Below, in pieces: positions 14,909 through 20,545 of a stretch of DNA of 20,658 nt (within the stretch, counting starts at the first letter, position 1; every line of letters starts with the position of its first letter). This DNA comes from DASRBN01 sp035294305 (GTDB lineage Bacteria; Chloroflexota; Ktedonobacteria; Ktedonobacterales; Ktedonobacteraceae), in contig DATGLD010000010.1 in assembly GCA_035294305.1 (NCBI GenBank), positions 1 through 20,658 of the forward strand, read 5' to 3'. The position numbers were made by a program, and so were the translations under genes. Below the pieces are notes generated by a model, which ran no database searches, had not been told where the DNA came from, and saw nothing but the letters and a program-made list of their open reading frames with translations.

Positions 14909-15002
14909 GTGGTGATCACCCATAAGCAGACAAGGCCAGCAGTACAGGGCGAGAGATTCTGAGCGCGGCGAAGAATCTCTGCTCGACTTATGGGTGATCA
15001 TC
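14909..15002. mobile_element. 94-bp MITE with 9-bp flanking direct repeats
   Basis: The terminal arms TGATCACCCATAAG (14913-14926) and CTTATGGGTGATCA (14987-15000) are a perfect 14-bp inverted repeat. A second perfect stem, AGAGATTCT (14952-14960) with AGAATCTCT (14972-14980), lies inside. AGTAAAATG flanks the element on both sides (14900-14908 and 15003-15011), exactly nine bases and no more, as expected of a target-site duplication. It is too short to encode anything. Nine-base duplications are made by several IS families (for example IS1 and some IS4-like), but I cannot name the parent. Confidence 0.75.
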
Positions 15003-15014
15003 AGTAAAATGCTC

Positions 15015-15045
15015 TTGACGCCGGATATTAGGGTGTGCTAATATC
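15015..15045 (+). promoter_or_regulatory. Promoter with overlapping 22-bp operator for the zinc-finger gene
   Basis: TTGACG (15015-15020) and TAATAT (15039-15044) form a sigma-70 promoter with an 18-bp spacer. A perfect inverted repeat GATATTAG-N6-CTAATATC (15024-15045) covers the spacer and the whole -10, so a bound repressor would block RNA polymerase. The half-site TTAGG resembles those of DtxR-type metalloregulators only loosely. The MITE's right flank lies three bases before the -35. Confidence 0.6.
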
Positions 15046-15179
15046 ATAGTAAAGAGGTTGGATATGAGCGTATCCTAAGCTCAACTTGAGAGCAAATGCA
15101 TGGAGTTCTATCCGCTGCGCCTGGTCGAAGACGCACCCCTCTTTGAACGCTCATTGAAATTGAAATGGAGAATAGAGCG

Positions 15180-15416
15180 ATGAGTCTTTTACATACCAAG
15201 GAAAAATGCTCGCTCTGTAATAGATCGCTCGCGCGGTGGGATGCCTCGACTTGCGCGCGCTGCGGTTGCAAGCTGTGCGGCCACCATACTCATTTATTGC
15301 GCGCTCCTCACAGTTATGTTCTTGTTTCGGTCTGTGATCACTGCGCAAAGAACGTGACAGCAGTACATGTACAGGCGCAGCGCATTCCTCATCATACCAC
15401 CCACGCAAATCTGTAG
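15180..15416 (+). CDS. Small FYVE-like (treble-clef) zinc-finger protein
   Basis: A 78-aa protein with the ligand spacing C10-x2-C13-x11-C25-x2-C28-x4-C33-x2-H36-x15-C52-x2-C55. The order, the Gly after the fourth ligand (CARCGCKLC) and the closing VCDHC match the eight-ligand, two-zinc FYVE finger closely, with His in place of the sixth Cys. The basic R-R-H-H-C-R patch that binds phosphatidylinositol-3-phosphate in eukaryotic FYVE domains is absent (DASTCARCG here), so the lipid role should not be assumed. A B-box or other treble-clef finger is the alternative. ATG 15180 is preferred over 15165, because GGAG (15167-15170) is then 9 nt upstream. The stop codon falls inside a TGTAGGGG repeat-like stretch. 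It has its own promoter with an operator. Confidence 0.75.
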   Translation: MSLLHTKEKCSLCNRSLARWDASTCARCGCKLCGHHTHLLRAPHSYVLVSVCDHCAKNVTAVHVQAQRIPHHTTHANL

Positions 15417-15571
15417 GGGCCGATGAATCGCCGCCCGGCGCTGGTTGATCCACCCCGTCCCTTTGCCGGCCTATTTTGTTAAAATCCTTCACCGGCCCTC
15501 TATGCGAAACTACTATTGCCGATTGCTTTGTTAAACCCTCATTATCGCCTCGCTTTGCCCACGATTCATCC
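15417..15571. other. Gap with repeat-like start between convergent genes
   Basis: CTGTAGGGG at 15411-15419 repeats the outer arm of the palindrome at 1432, but no matching inverted arm is visible here. A short direct repeat TTTGTTAAA occurs near 15475 and 15528. No gene or clear terminator is seen. Confidence 0.35.
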
Positions 15572-16219
15572 TCACGCATTGCCGAATATATATGCCGCCG
15601 CGAAGACCAGCGCCCCGCTTCCAACCACCTGCACGACCGAGATCAGCCAGTTTGTGCCAAAGTAGCGGTGACGGATGGCCGAAATCAACACCAGTTCAAG
15701 GGCTACCACGAAGTATGCGATAATCAAAGCAATGCGCAGATCGGAAACCAGGAACGGCAGCGTATGGAGCGAGCCACCCACGAAGGTCATGATTCCTGTA
15801 ATCGCGCCGCGTATCACCGGACTCCCGCGTCCCGTCAGCTCGCCATTGTCAGAAAGCGCCTCTGAGAATGCCATACTGATGCCGGCGCCTGTCGCGGCTG
15901 CGATGCCCACCAGGAACGCGTAAAAGGCATGATGGGTGGCGAAAGCCGTGGCGAAGATGGGAGCCAGCGTCGAAACCGAGCCGTCCATCAACCCGGCCAA
16001 TCCAGGCTGCACTACGCGTAGCAGGAAGTTGCGCGACGTATCATCCCTTGTCCTTATGGCGTGATACAATTCCAATAGCTGGCCCTTAAGCGTCTCTGGT
16101 GCCTCGGCTACCAGCTGATCTTCCTCCGACATTCTCTCAAGTTTATCGGACACAGGCGTTTGATTCTCGACGCTGCTGGCTTTATTGACATTGGCAGGTA
16201 TCTGTTGTTCACCCGGCAT
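15572..16219 (-). CDS. VIT1/CCC1-family Fe2+/Mn2+ transporter-like membrane protein
   Basis: A 215-aa protein with a polar N-terminal region (1-65) and five hydrophobic segments. The first carries VQPGLAGLMDGSVSTLAPIFATAF, the Asp-Gly motif of TM1 in VIT1/CCC1 carriers, followed by GIAAATGAGISMAFSEALSD with the conserved Ser/Glu turn. The last three helices include MTFVGGSLHTLPFL, AYFVVALELVLISAIRHRYF and VVQVVGSGALVFAAAYIF. The loop between TM2 and TM3 is short, without the long glutamate-rich metal-binding helical domain of eukaryotic VIT1. The family exports Fe2+ or Mn2+ from the cytosol by proton antiport. AAGGAG precedes ATG 16219. The gene is 48 bp behind a PerR-like gene on the same strand, so metal efflux under redox/metal control is a sound inference. 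Confidence 0.85.
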   Translation of the reverse strand: MPGEQQIPANVNKASSVENQTPVSDKLERMSEEDQLVAEAPETLKGQLLELYHAIRTRDDTSRNFLLRVVQPGLAGLMDGSVSTLAPIFATAFATHHAFYAFLVGIAAATGAGISMAFSEALSDNGELTGRGSPVIRGAITGIMTFVGGSLHTLPFLVSDLRIALIIAYFVVALELVLISAIRHRYFGTNWLISVVQVVGSGALVFAAAYIFGNA

Positions 16220-16267
16220 TGCTAAACTCCTTATGTATGTGGAAGGAAAGGCGAAGAAAATGCTCTT

Positions 16268-16675
16268 CTATATAGTGCGCATCGAACACGATGGGCAGAG
16301 ACCATATAACCGGACCTCGTATGACCCCAATTCGATCCCCGCCGCACGCGCTGCCTGCTCTAAAGCGTCCGCCGGTACCTTGACTTCTACCGGTATATCA
16401 AGCAATGCGCCACAGTTCGTGCATACCGCATGGTCGTGGCGCGCAGTATTGCCATCATAACGATTGCCCTCTTCGTCGCGCCCGATCTCCCGGATGTAGC
16501 CCTGCTCGGCCAGGTTATGTAAGATGCGATAGACGCTGGCCAGGCCCATATGGGGTCGCACGCTCTTCACCGCCTCGTAAATCTCCAGCGCCGTCGGATG
16601 ATTGTGAGCCGCCAGTACGATATTCAGCACCGCCTGCGCATTGCTATTCAACTTTGTTTTCGCGATTGTTTCCAT
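16268..16675 (-). CDS. Fur-family metalloregulator, PerR-like by ligand set
   Basis: A 135-aa repressor with winged-helix domain (1-70, HPTALEIYEAVKSVRPHMGLASVYRILHNLAEQGYIREI) and C-terminal dimer domain. Structural-zinc cysteines are C85/C88 (CTNC) and C127/C130 (CPSC). Residues aligning with the five regulatory ligands of Bacillus PerR are all present: H26, D74, H80, H82 and D93. Spacings match: D74 to H80 is six, H82 to C85 three, C88 to D93 five. The Asp at position 93 is the residue that distinguishes PerR from Fur, which has Glu there, so peroxide sensing through metal-catalysed His oxidation is a reasonable prediction. AGGA lies 9 nt before ATG 16675. It leads an operon with the VIT1-like transporter and has a Fur-type box in its own leader, implying autoregulation. 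Confidence 0.93.
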   Translation of the reverse strand: METIAKTKLNSNAQAVLNIVLAAHNHPTALEIYEAVKSVRPHMGLASVYRILHNLAEQGYIREIGRDEEGNRYDGNTARHDHAVCTNCGALLDIPVEVKVPADALEQAARAAGIELGSYEVRLYGLCPSCSMRTI

Positions 16676-16688
16676 GTTAGGTCATCCT

Positions 16689-16708
16689 AATAATGATAAT
16701 CATTCTCA
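16689..16708. promoter_or_regulatory. Fur box in the leader of the PerR-like gene
   Basis: Bases 16689-16707 match the 19-bp Fur consensus (GATAATGATAATCATTATC) at 17 positions. In the 7-1-7 form, TGATAAT-C-ATTCTCA (16694-16708) has a single mismatch. It lies just downstream of the predicted start point of the perR-like gene and 14 bp from its ATG, a position suited to repression of the regulator-transporter operon. Confidence 0.85.
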
Positions 16709-16717
16709 CTTTTCCTG

Positions 16718-16752
16718 GTTCTATTATAGAACATGGGGAGCGAAGATGTCAA
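16718..16752 (-). promoter_or_regulatory. Consensus promoter of the PerR-VIT operon with a second 7-1-7 palindrome
   Basis: On the minus strand TTGACA (16752-16747) and TATAAT (16728-16723) are both perfect hexamers with an 18-bp spacer. The -10 is embedded in a perfect 15-bp palindrome, GTTCTAT-T-ATAGAAC (16718-16732), with the 7-1-7 symmetry of Fur-family sites. With the Fur box immediately downstream, this gives two adjacent candidate operators. Confidence 0.75.
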
Positions 16753-17020
16753 GGCGAGTGCGAGTTATAAGATTGACAATCCCATTCTTCACTTTGAACA
16801 AAGGCGTATTGTGATTGATGTAGCCGGAAGATCACCGGCTATCACGGATATTTATGAACGCCTTCACCAGTTTTTTGCTGAAGTGCATGCTCCTGATGGA
16901 TCGCCAATAATAGGTGAGCCAGAGCATATTGTTCACGCGCCCCGGCCTTTTGTAAACGTTTTGCTCCCTACCGAATCCTCCCATCGTCAAGCCCCGCCAT
17001 CCACTCTTGACTCTGCATGA
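16733..17020 (+). CDS. Hypothetical 95-aa protein, doubtful
   Basis: The frame opens at ATG 16733, immediately after the palindrome of the divergent promoter, and encodes a mixed soluble sequence (MGSEDVKASASYKIDNPILHFEQRRIVIDV... YERLHQFFAEVHAPDG...). No ribosome binding site precedes it, so a leaderless transcript would be required. Its first 20 bases contain the -35 region of the minus-strand promoter. It also overlaps the 3' end of the convergent isochorismatase-fold gene by 53 bp. The amino-acid composition looks protein-like, and no family is recognised. It may be a small real gene, or the remnant of a longer one. Confidence 0.35.
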   Translation: MGSEDVKASASYKIDNPILHFEQRRIVIDVAGRSPAITDIYERLHQFFAEVHAPDGSPIIGEPEHIVHAPRPFVNVLLPTESSHRQAPPSTLDSA

Positions 17021-17555
17021 CTTCGGCCTGGCGGGGAAAGACTTTGGAGAGCAGGACGCGCTGGACTTCTTCATCGGCATCCACACAGCAATCGGCTAAG
17101 ACCGTTAACTGATAATCCTTGTCAGCTGCTTCTCGTAGGGTGGATAAGACTACCCCGCTGGTCGCGATGCCACAGAGTACCAGGTGCGAAATGTCCTGCG
17201 CCCTCAACAGCATTTCTAAATCGCTCCCGCTAAACGCGCTGACACGGTGTTTCGTAACCACGATATCCGTTGGCTCTGGAGCGACAGCAGGATGAATCTC
17301 CATCGTACTCATCGCTGCTGTCAGGGCGGACTGCTGCTGTTTGATGGCAGAGAAGGACTTGTTCCTGGGACTTATCTCAGGATAGCCCGGACGAAAGCCT
17401 ACAACCACATAGATTACGGGTATCGATGCCGCTCGTGCAGCCTCGATAGCTGCCTTAAGTGATGTGAGGAAATCAGCATTCTGGGCATAACGTGCGACAA
17501 TTCCTGCCTGCACGTCCATTACTAAAAGAGCCATTTTTGTATGTGTATCAGGCAT
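16968..17555 (-). CDS. Isochorismatase-fold hydrolase lacking the catalytic cysteine
   Basis: A 195-aa protein of the isochorismatase-like superfamily. It has the catalytic Asp14 in LLVMDVQAG, the Lys102 of TKHRVSAF and the Rossmann-type core VIYVVVGFRPGYPE. The nucleophile loop reads C-G129-I-A-T-S-G-V135-V-L-S-T. In nicotinamidases and related amidases (G-x-A-T-x-x-C) the position of V135 is the nucleophilic Cys, so thiol amidase chemistry is not expected here. True isochorismatases also lack this Cys and hydrolyse an enol ether instead, and many proteins with ATSGVVLST are annotated in this family without known substrate. AAGGGA precedes ATG 17555. It is the second gene of an operon, 41 bp after a VOC gene. 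Confidence 0.9.
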   Translation of the reverse strand: MPDTHTKMALLVMDVQAGIVARYAQNADFLTSLKAAIEAARAASIPVIYVVVGFRPGYPEISPRNKSFSAIKQQQSALTAAMSTMEIHPAVAPEPTDIVVTKHRVSAFSGSDLEMLLRAQDISHLVLCGIATSGVVLSTLREAADKDYQLTVLADCCVDADEEVQRVLLSKVFPRQAEVMQSQEWMAGLDDGRIR

Positions 17556-17596
17556 TGATTTTCCCTTTTACTTGAAACCCTGATATCAAATAAATG

Positions 17597-17968
17597 TTAC
17601 CAGGCAGGCGCCCAGACGCCAAATTCGTTGCCGTCAGGATCGGCGAACTGCGCCCATTTGCCCCAGGGTTGCGTGGCCAGCTCTACGGTAATGTTGACTC
17701 CCCGCGCTTTGAGCGCCGCGCAGGTTTCTTCGATATTGCCGGTATGCAGCACGTAGCCGGTGAAACCAGACCTGTCGGTAGCGCTCTGGCCGCGCAGCCC
17801 AAGCATGATATGGGTTTGCGCTCCTGGAGGAGCTACTTCGACCCAGCGTTCGGTTTCACTCATGGGCTGGTCGTTGATCTTTTCAAAGCCGAGTGTGTTG
17901 ACGTAGAAGTCGAGCGCCTTATCCTGGTCGCTGACACCTACAGTGACGGTACCGATTTTTGTGAACAT
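17597..17968 (-). CDS. Single-domain VOC (glyoxalase/bleomycin-resistance-like) protein
   Basis: A 123-aa protein with one VOC domain: FTKIGTVTVGVSDQDKALDFYVNTLGFEKI, then ERWVEVAPPGAQTHIMLGL, the second half GYVLHTGNIEETCAALKARGVNITVE and the ending WAQFADPDGNEFGVWAP. It should dimerise to form metal-binding or ligand-binding pockets; the H in QTHIML and the E of GNEFGVW are candidate ligands. The start at 17968 is clear because AGGAGG sits 5 nt upstream; the frame is open to 18073 but that part is the promoter region. It is first in an operon with the isochorismatase-fold gene. Substrate is unknown; such proteins range from antibiotic binding to glyoxalase-type isomerisation. Confidence 0.92.
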   Translation of the reverse strand: MFTKIGTVTVGVSDQDKALDFYVNTLGFEKINDQPMSETERWVEVAPPGAQTHIMLGLRGQSATDRSGFTGYVLHTGNIEETCAALKARGVNITVELATQPWGKWAQFADPDGNEFGVWAPAW

Positions 17969-17997
17969 ACATGCCTCCTGTTTATTAAACATTACTC

Positions 17998-18031
17998 GTT
18001 CAATGATAACTGGCATTGAACAAAAATTCAA
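17998..18031 (-). promoter_or_regulatory. Promoter and 24-bp operator of the VOC-isochorismatase operon
   Basis: On the minus strand TTGAAT (18031-18026) and TATCAT (18008-18003) are separated by 17 bp. A perfect inverted repeat GTTCAATG-N8-CATTGAAC (17998-18021) covers the -10 and most of the spacer. The size and position suit a dimeric repressor such as MarR or TetR type. The interval 18032-18287 to the next gene holds no recognisable gene; a promoter for the phosphoesterase remnant must lie there but none stands out. Confidence 0.6.
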
Positions 18032-18287
18032 GCTATCCAGGACTATTCCAGGGCTATGCAAAAGTTGGTGCATCAGCGATCAAAGCGGTCCCTATAGCAC
18101 GGCAACGCGATTCCTCGACTTTTCAATCGCCCTGACAATTCTACCATACTGGCAGCAATGCTGTTGATCGCCAACAGTCGGGCGAACAGGTTGCAAAGCT
18201 ATGGTAAAATCTAGCGGGAAGTATAGTGTTGTCCCCCTCGATGAGATCAAGGAGGTCATAACTTCTATCAATCGTAAGGAGTTGTCT

Positions 18288-18815
18288 ATGCCTTTATTTC
18301 GTACCCATAAGCAGCGTCTTGCGTTTCAACAAGTCACGCATGTCCCCAAAGCGTCTCCAAGGTTCATTCCCATCCCTTTTCCCCAGCCTGTCAATTGCAC
18401 ATTGCCGCTGACCGCTATTCTTGGAAGCGATGAAGTGAAAGCCATTCAGGATGCAGGAAAGATCGTTTTTCACGCTGTCGGCGACACGGGCGGTACCAAT
18501 GGGACTGATACTGAGGAAGCCGTTGCCACAGCAATGGAAGCCCAATTTACGACTACTGGCACAAATCCCGCCCCATCCTTCTTCTACCATCTGGGCGATG
18601 TGATTTATTACAATGGGCAGAGCGCCCTGTACGAAGCGCAGTTTTACGAGCCCTACAAGTTTTATCCGGCCGTCATCTTTGCGATCCCTGGCAATCACGA
18701 CGGCGACACCCTGGTCCAATCAGGCGACCTGCCAGACACAGAACCATCACTCTATGGCTTCAGACAGAACTTTTGCGCTGCGCAGCGAACCCCTATCAGT
18801 ACGTACCGCGATTTC
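18288..18815 (+). pseudogene. Truncated metallophosphoesterase, fused in frame to the downstream DinB gene
   Basis: From ATG 18288, with AAGGAG (18275-18280) upstream, the product begins MPLFRTHKQRLAF. It contains metallophosphoesterase motifs HAVGDTGG, YHLGDVIYY (G-D) and IPGNHDGD (G-N-H-D), the first three of the usual five metal-binding blocks. After YRDF (about 18804-18815) resemblance ends: the next 37 codons look like translated promoter DNA, and the frame then runs without a stop into the DinB gene, to 19451. The later metal-binding blocks (G-H/T-x-H type) are missing, so the enzyme is probably inactive. The likely cause is a deletion between the two genes. The continuous 388-codon frame may be annotated elsewhere as one protein. 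A TTG/ATG start at 18201 is possible but has no RBS. Confidence 0.7.
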
Positions 18816-18855
18816 TCTATATTTGCCCACAAAGCATGGCTCCTGTGGGGTATAT

Positions 18856-18884
18856 TTGCAACCCCGTTCGAAATCAGGTACAAT
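18856..18884 (+). promoter_or_regulatory. Promoter of the DinB gene
   Basis: TTGCAA (18856-18861) and TACAAT (18879-18884) with a 17-bp spacer lie inside the read-through part of the fusion frame. Initiation near 18891 leaves a normal leader of about 35 nt. This supports the DinB gene as an independent unit whose upstream region was joined to the phosphoesterase. Confidence 0.65.
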
Positions 18885-18926
18885 TTTGGCGGCTATCATA
18901 CGACAAATTTTTTAGGGAGGAAAATG

Positions 18927-19451
18927 ATGACGACTCGCTCAGAAATTCTGAACACTCTTGCTGCCTCGCAAGAGCAGGTTACTGCTTATTTCCGGGGGCT
19001 AAGCCCCGAAGACCTCGAACGCCCATGTACGGCGAGCGGAGTTCCTGGCGCGGCGCCGTGGCGAGCGAAAGATCACTTCGCCCACCTGGCACAGAATGAG
19101 CGCAATATTCAGATATTGCTGCGCCTCACGCTCAAAGGTGAGACCAGCTTACCAGGTGGCATGGGCGGCGCGATGAGCAGAGAAGAAAGGCTGGCCGCCT
19201 CAAATCGGCGCAATCAAGACTACGTCGATGCTCACCACGACGATAGTATGGAGACACTTTTCGCGGATGTAGCCGCGGCACGCCAGGAAACACTCGATCT
19301 CCTTGCGCAGTTTACGGATGAACAACTGGCTGCTCCTGCCTCGATCTCTTTTGTAGGTGACAGGACTGCCGGTGATCTGTTCGCGGCGAACGCCCAGCAC
19401 GCGGCTGCCCATATTCATTGGATTGAAGAGGGTTTGCGCCAGGAACTCTAG
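18927..19451 (+). CDS. DinB-family protein
   Basis: A 174-aa four-helix-bundle protein of the DinB/YfiT type, related to thiol-dependent S-transferases. It begins MTTRSEILNTLAASQEQVTAYFRGLSPEDLERP, has WRAKDHFAHLAQNERN with the first metal-binding His, and closes with ANAQHAAAHIHWIEEGL supplying the remaining histidines. The three-His site expected to hold a divalent metal therefore looks complete. ATG 18927 is chosen over 18924 because GGGAGG (18915-18920) is then 6 nt upstream. The frame is continuous with the phosphoesterase remnant before it, but an own promoter and RBS argue for separate expression. A strong terminator follows. Function of this member is unknown. Confidence 0.88.
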   Translation: MTTRSEILNTLAASQEQVTAYFRGLSPEDLERPCTASGVPGAAPWRAKDHFAHLAQNERNIQILLRLTLKGETSLPGGMGGAMSREERLAASNRRNQDYVDAHHDDSMETLFADVAAARQETLDLLAQFTDEQLAAPASISFVGDRTAGDLFAANAQHAAAHIHWIEEGLRQEL

Positions 19452-19492
19452 TTCCGGTGAGTGCGCTTATACATCGAGAAAGTTGAACATCG

Positions 19493-19518
19493 GGCCGGAA
19501 AACGTTTTCCGGCCTTTT
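19493..19518 (+). terminator. Intrinsic terminator after DinB
   Basis: GGCCGGAAAA (19493-19502) and its perfect complement TTTTCCGGCC (19505-19514) form a 10-bp stem with a CG loop, followed by TTTT. The T-run overlaps the stop codon of the convergent gene (19517-19519). Confidence 0.85.
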
Positions 19519-20386
19519 AAGGCTCCTTAGACCCCATAGGGTTGCGCATCTGATTAAAAATGCTCTGTTGCACCTGCACCCCTTGCGGTTGCCCGATGTC
19601 CGGTAGAGGTCTTGTAGCCATCTCCTTCTTTACCTCTTCCAAATCCTTCAGCGCTATTTCGCGATTGCGCGGGATTGCGATGGCTTTGAACTCCTCTTCA
19701 GCCTGTTTGAAGTGCTCATCTGGCGTGCCTCCTGGAGCCGCCCATTGCTTTTCATACACTGCCCACGTAATATAAATCTCACCCTTTATATAATGGCCGA
19801 AATTCCGTTCTAACCTGGCCCGATTTGACACGTCCGGAGCGATAGCATTGTCTACCACTTGCAGCGCCTCCTCAAACTTTTTATTACCACTATCGAAGTC
19901 TGACTGCATATAGAAAATAGTGCCCCAACTGCTGGTCAGGCGTGCCAGGAAACTCGAATCATTTTTGTCGCATACCTCGATAGCCTTTTTCGCGTAGCGA
20001 TTCGCCATCTCAAATTCCCCGATATTGGCGTTGGAAGCTGCTAAGGTGTTATATTCGACAGGTGTTACCAGCCCTTCAATCTTACTGACGAGAAATGTTG
20101 CCTGACCCAGCAGAGAAGCGTATTGTTGACTGAGCATACCGCTTGCATATTTGCCTTGTGTAAAGTTGCCACTACTTCCAAATCCCGGCTGTTGCGCCAT
20201 TTGAACTCCGGTCGCAAATAGCTGGTTGAAAGTATCGGTAAGCTGAGACCGAATCGTGCGCTGCTCGTCGGCTTTTCCACTTCTCGCTGTCTGTACCGCA
20301 AGTACTATCGAGAGGATGAAGGCCGATGAAGCGACAAGTAGCCCGCCTGAACTGGTAAAGATATCTACGTAATCTTTGATTTGCAT
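19517..20386 (-). CDS. One-TM protein with TPR-like helical repeats, function unknown
   Basis: A 289-aa protein from ATG 20386, with GGAGAGAG just upstream; an ATG nine codons earlier has no such site. Residues 1-15 are followed by one membrane helix (SGGLLVASSAFILSIVLAVQTARS, about 13-36), then a cytosolic-looking helical domain. Helix pairs such as NTLAASNANIGEFEMANRYAKKAIEV and GTIFYMQSDFDSGNKKFEEALQVV have the A-x-x-x-A...A-x-x-Y/F pattern of TPRs. The C-terminus is Pro/Gln-rich and ends GSKEP. A topology of N-terminal anchor plus TPR domain suits a scaffold or sensor of membrane-proximal complexes, but no partner gene is adjacent. I do not recognise a named family. Confidence 0.8.
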   Translation of the reverse strand: MQIKDYVDIFTSSGGLLVASSAFILSIVLAVQTARSGKADEQRTIRSQLTDTFNQLFATGVQMAQQPGFGSSGNFTQGKYASGMLSQQYASLLGQATFLVSKIEGLVTPVEYNTLAASNANIGEFEMANRYAKKAIEVCDKNDSSFLARLTSSWGTIFYMQSDFDSGNKKFEEALQVVDNAIAPDVSNRARLERNFGHYIKGEIYITWAVYEKQWAAPGGTPDEHFKQAEEEFKAIAIPRNREIALKDLEEVKKEMATRPLPDIGQPQGVQVQQSIFNQMRNPMGSKEP

Positions 20387-20493
20387 CGTTCTCTCTCCGT
20401 TATTGCTCTTCACACGCTACAAACATATTTTCATCACTCCTGTAAACTTCTATGAACAGGCAACGTATGAAATATTGCACATTTTCTGAAGAG

Positions 20494-20522
20494 ATTATAC
20501 TCATTACTTCAATGAAATGTAA
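20494..20522 (-). promoter_or_regulatory. Promoter of the TPR-like gene
   Basis: On the minus strand TTACAT (20522-20517) and a perfect TATAAT (20499-20494) are separated by 17 bp. Initiation near 20487 gives a leader of about 100 nt. Confidence 0.6.
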
Positions 20523-20545
20523 CTATTCAGGAGTCCTAGAAGGCT

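Noticed and set aside
15151..15624. 157-codon minus-strand frame beyond the VIT1-like stop
   Set aside because: Opposite the zinc-finger gene, no RBS or family features.
16746..17020. Secretory or regulatory role for the 95-aa divergent frame
   Set aside because: No RBS, starts within the promoter of the opposite operon and overlaps a convergent gene; kept only as a doubtful hypothetical.
18201..18287. N-terminal extension of the phosphoesterase frame
   Set aside because: ATG 18288 has a well-placed AAGGAG; the 29 upstream codons have none and show no conserved character.
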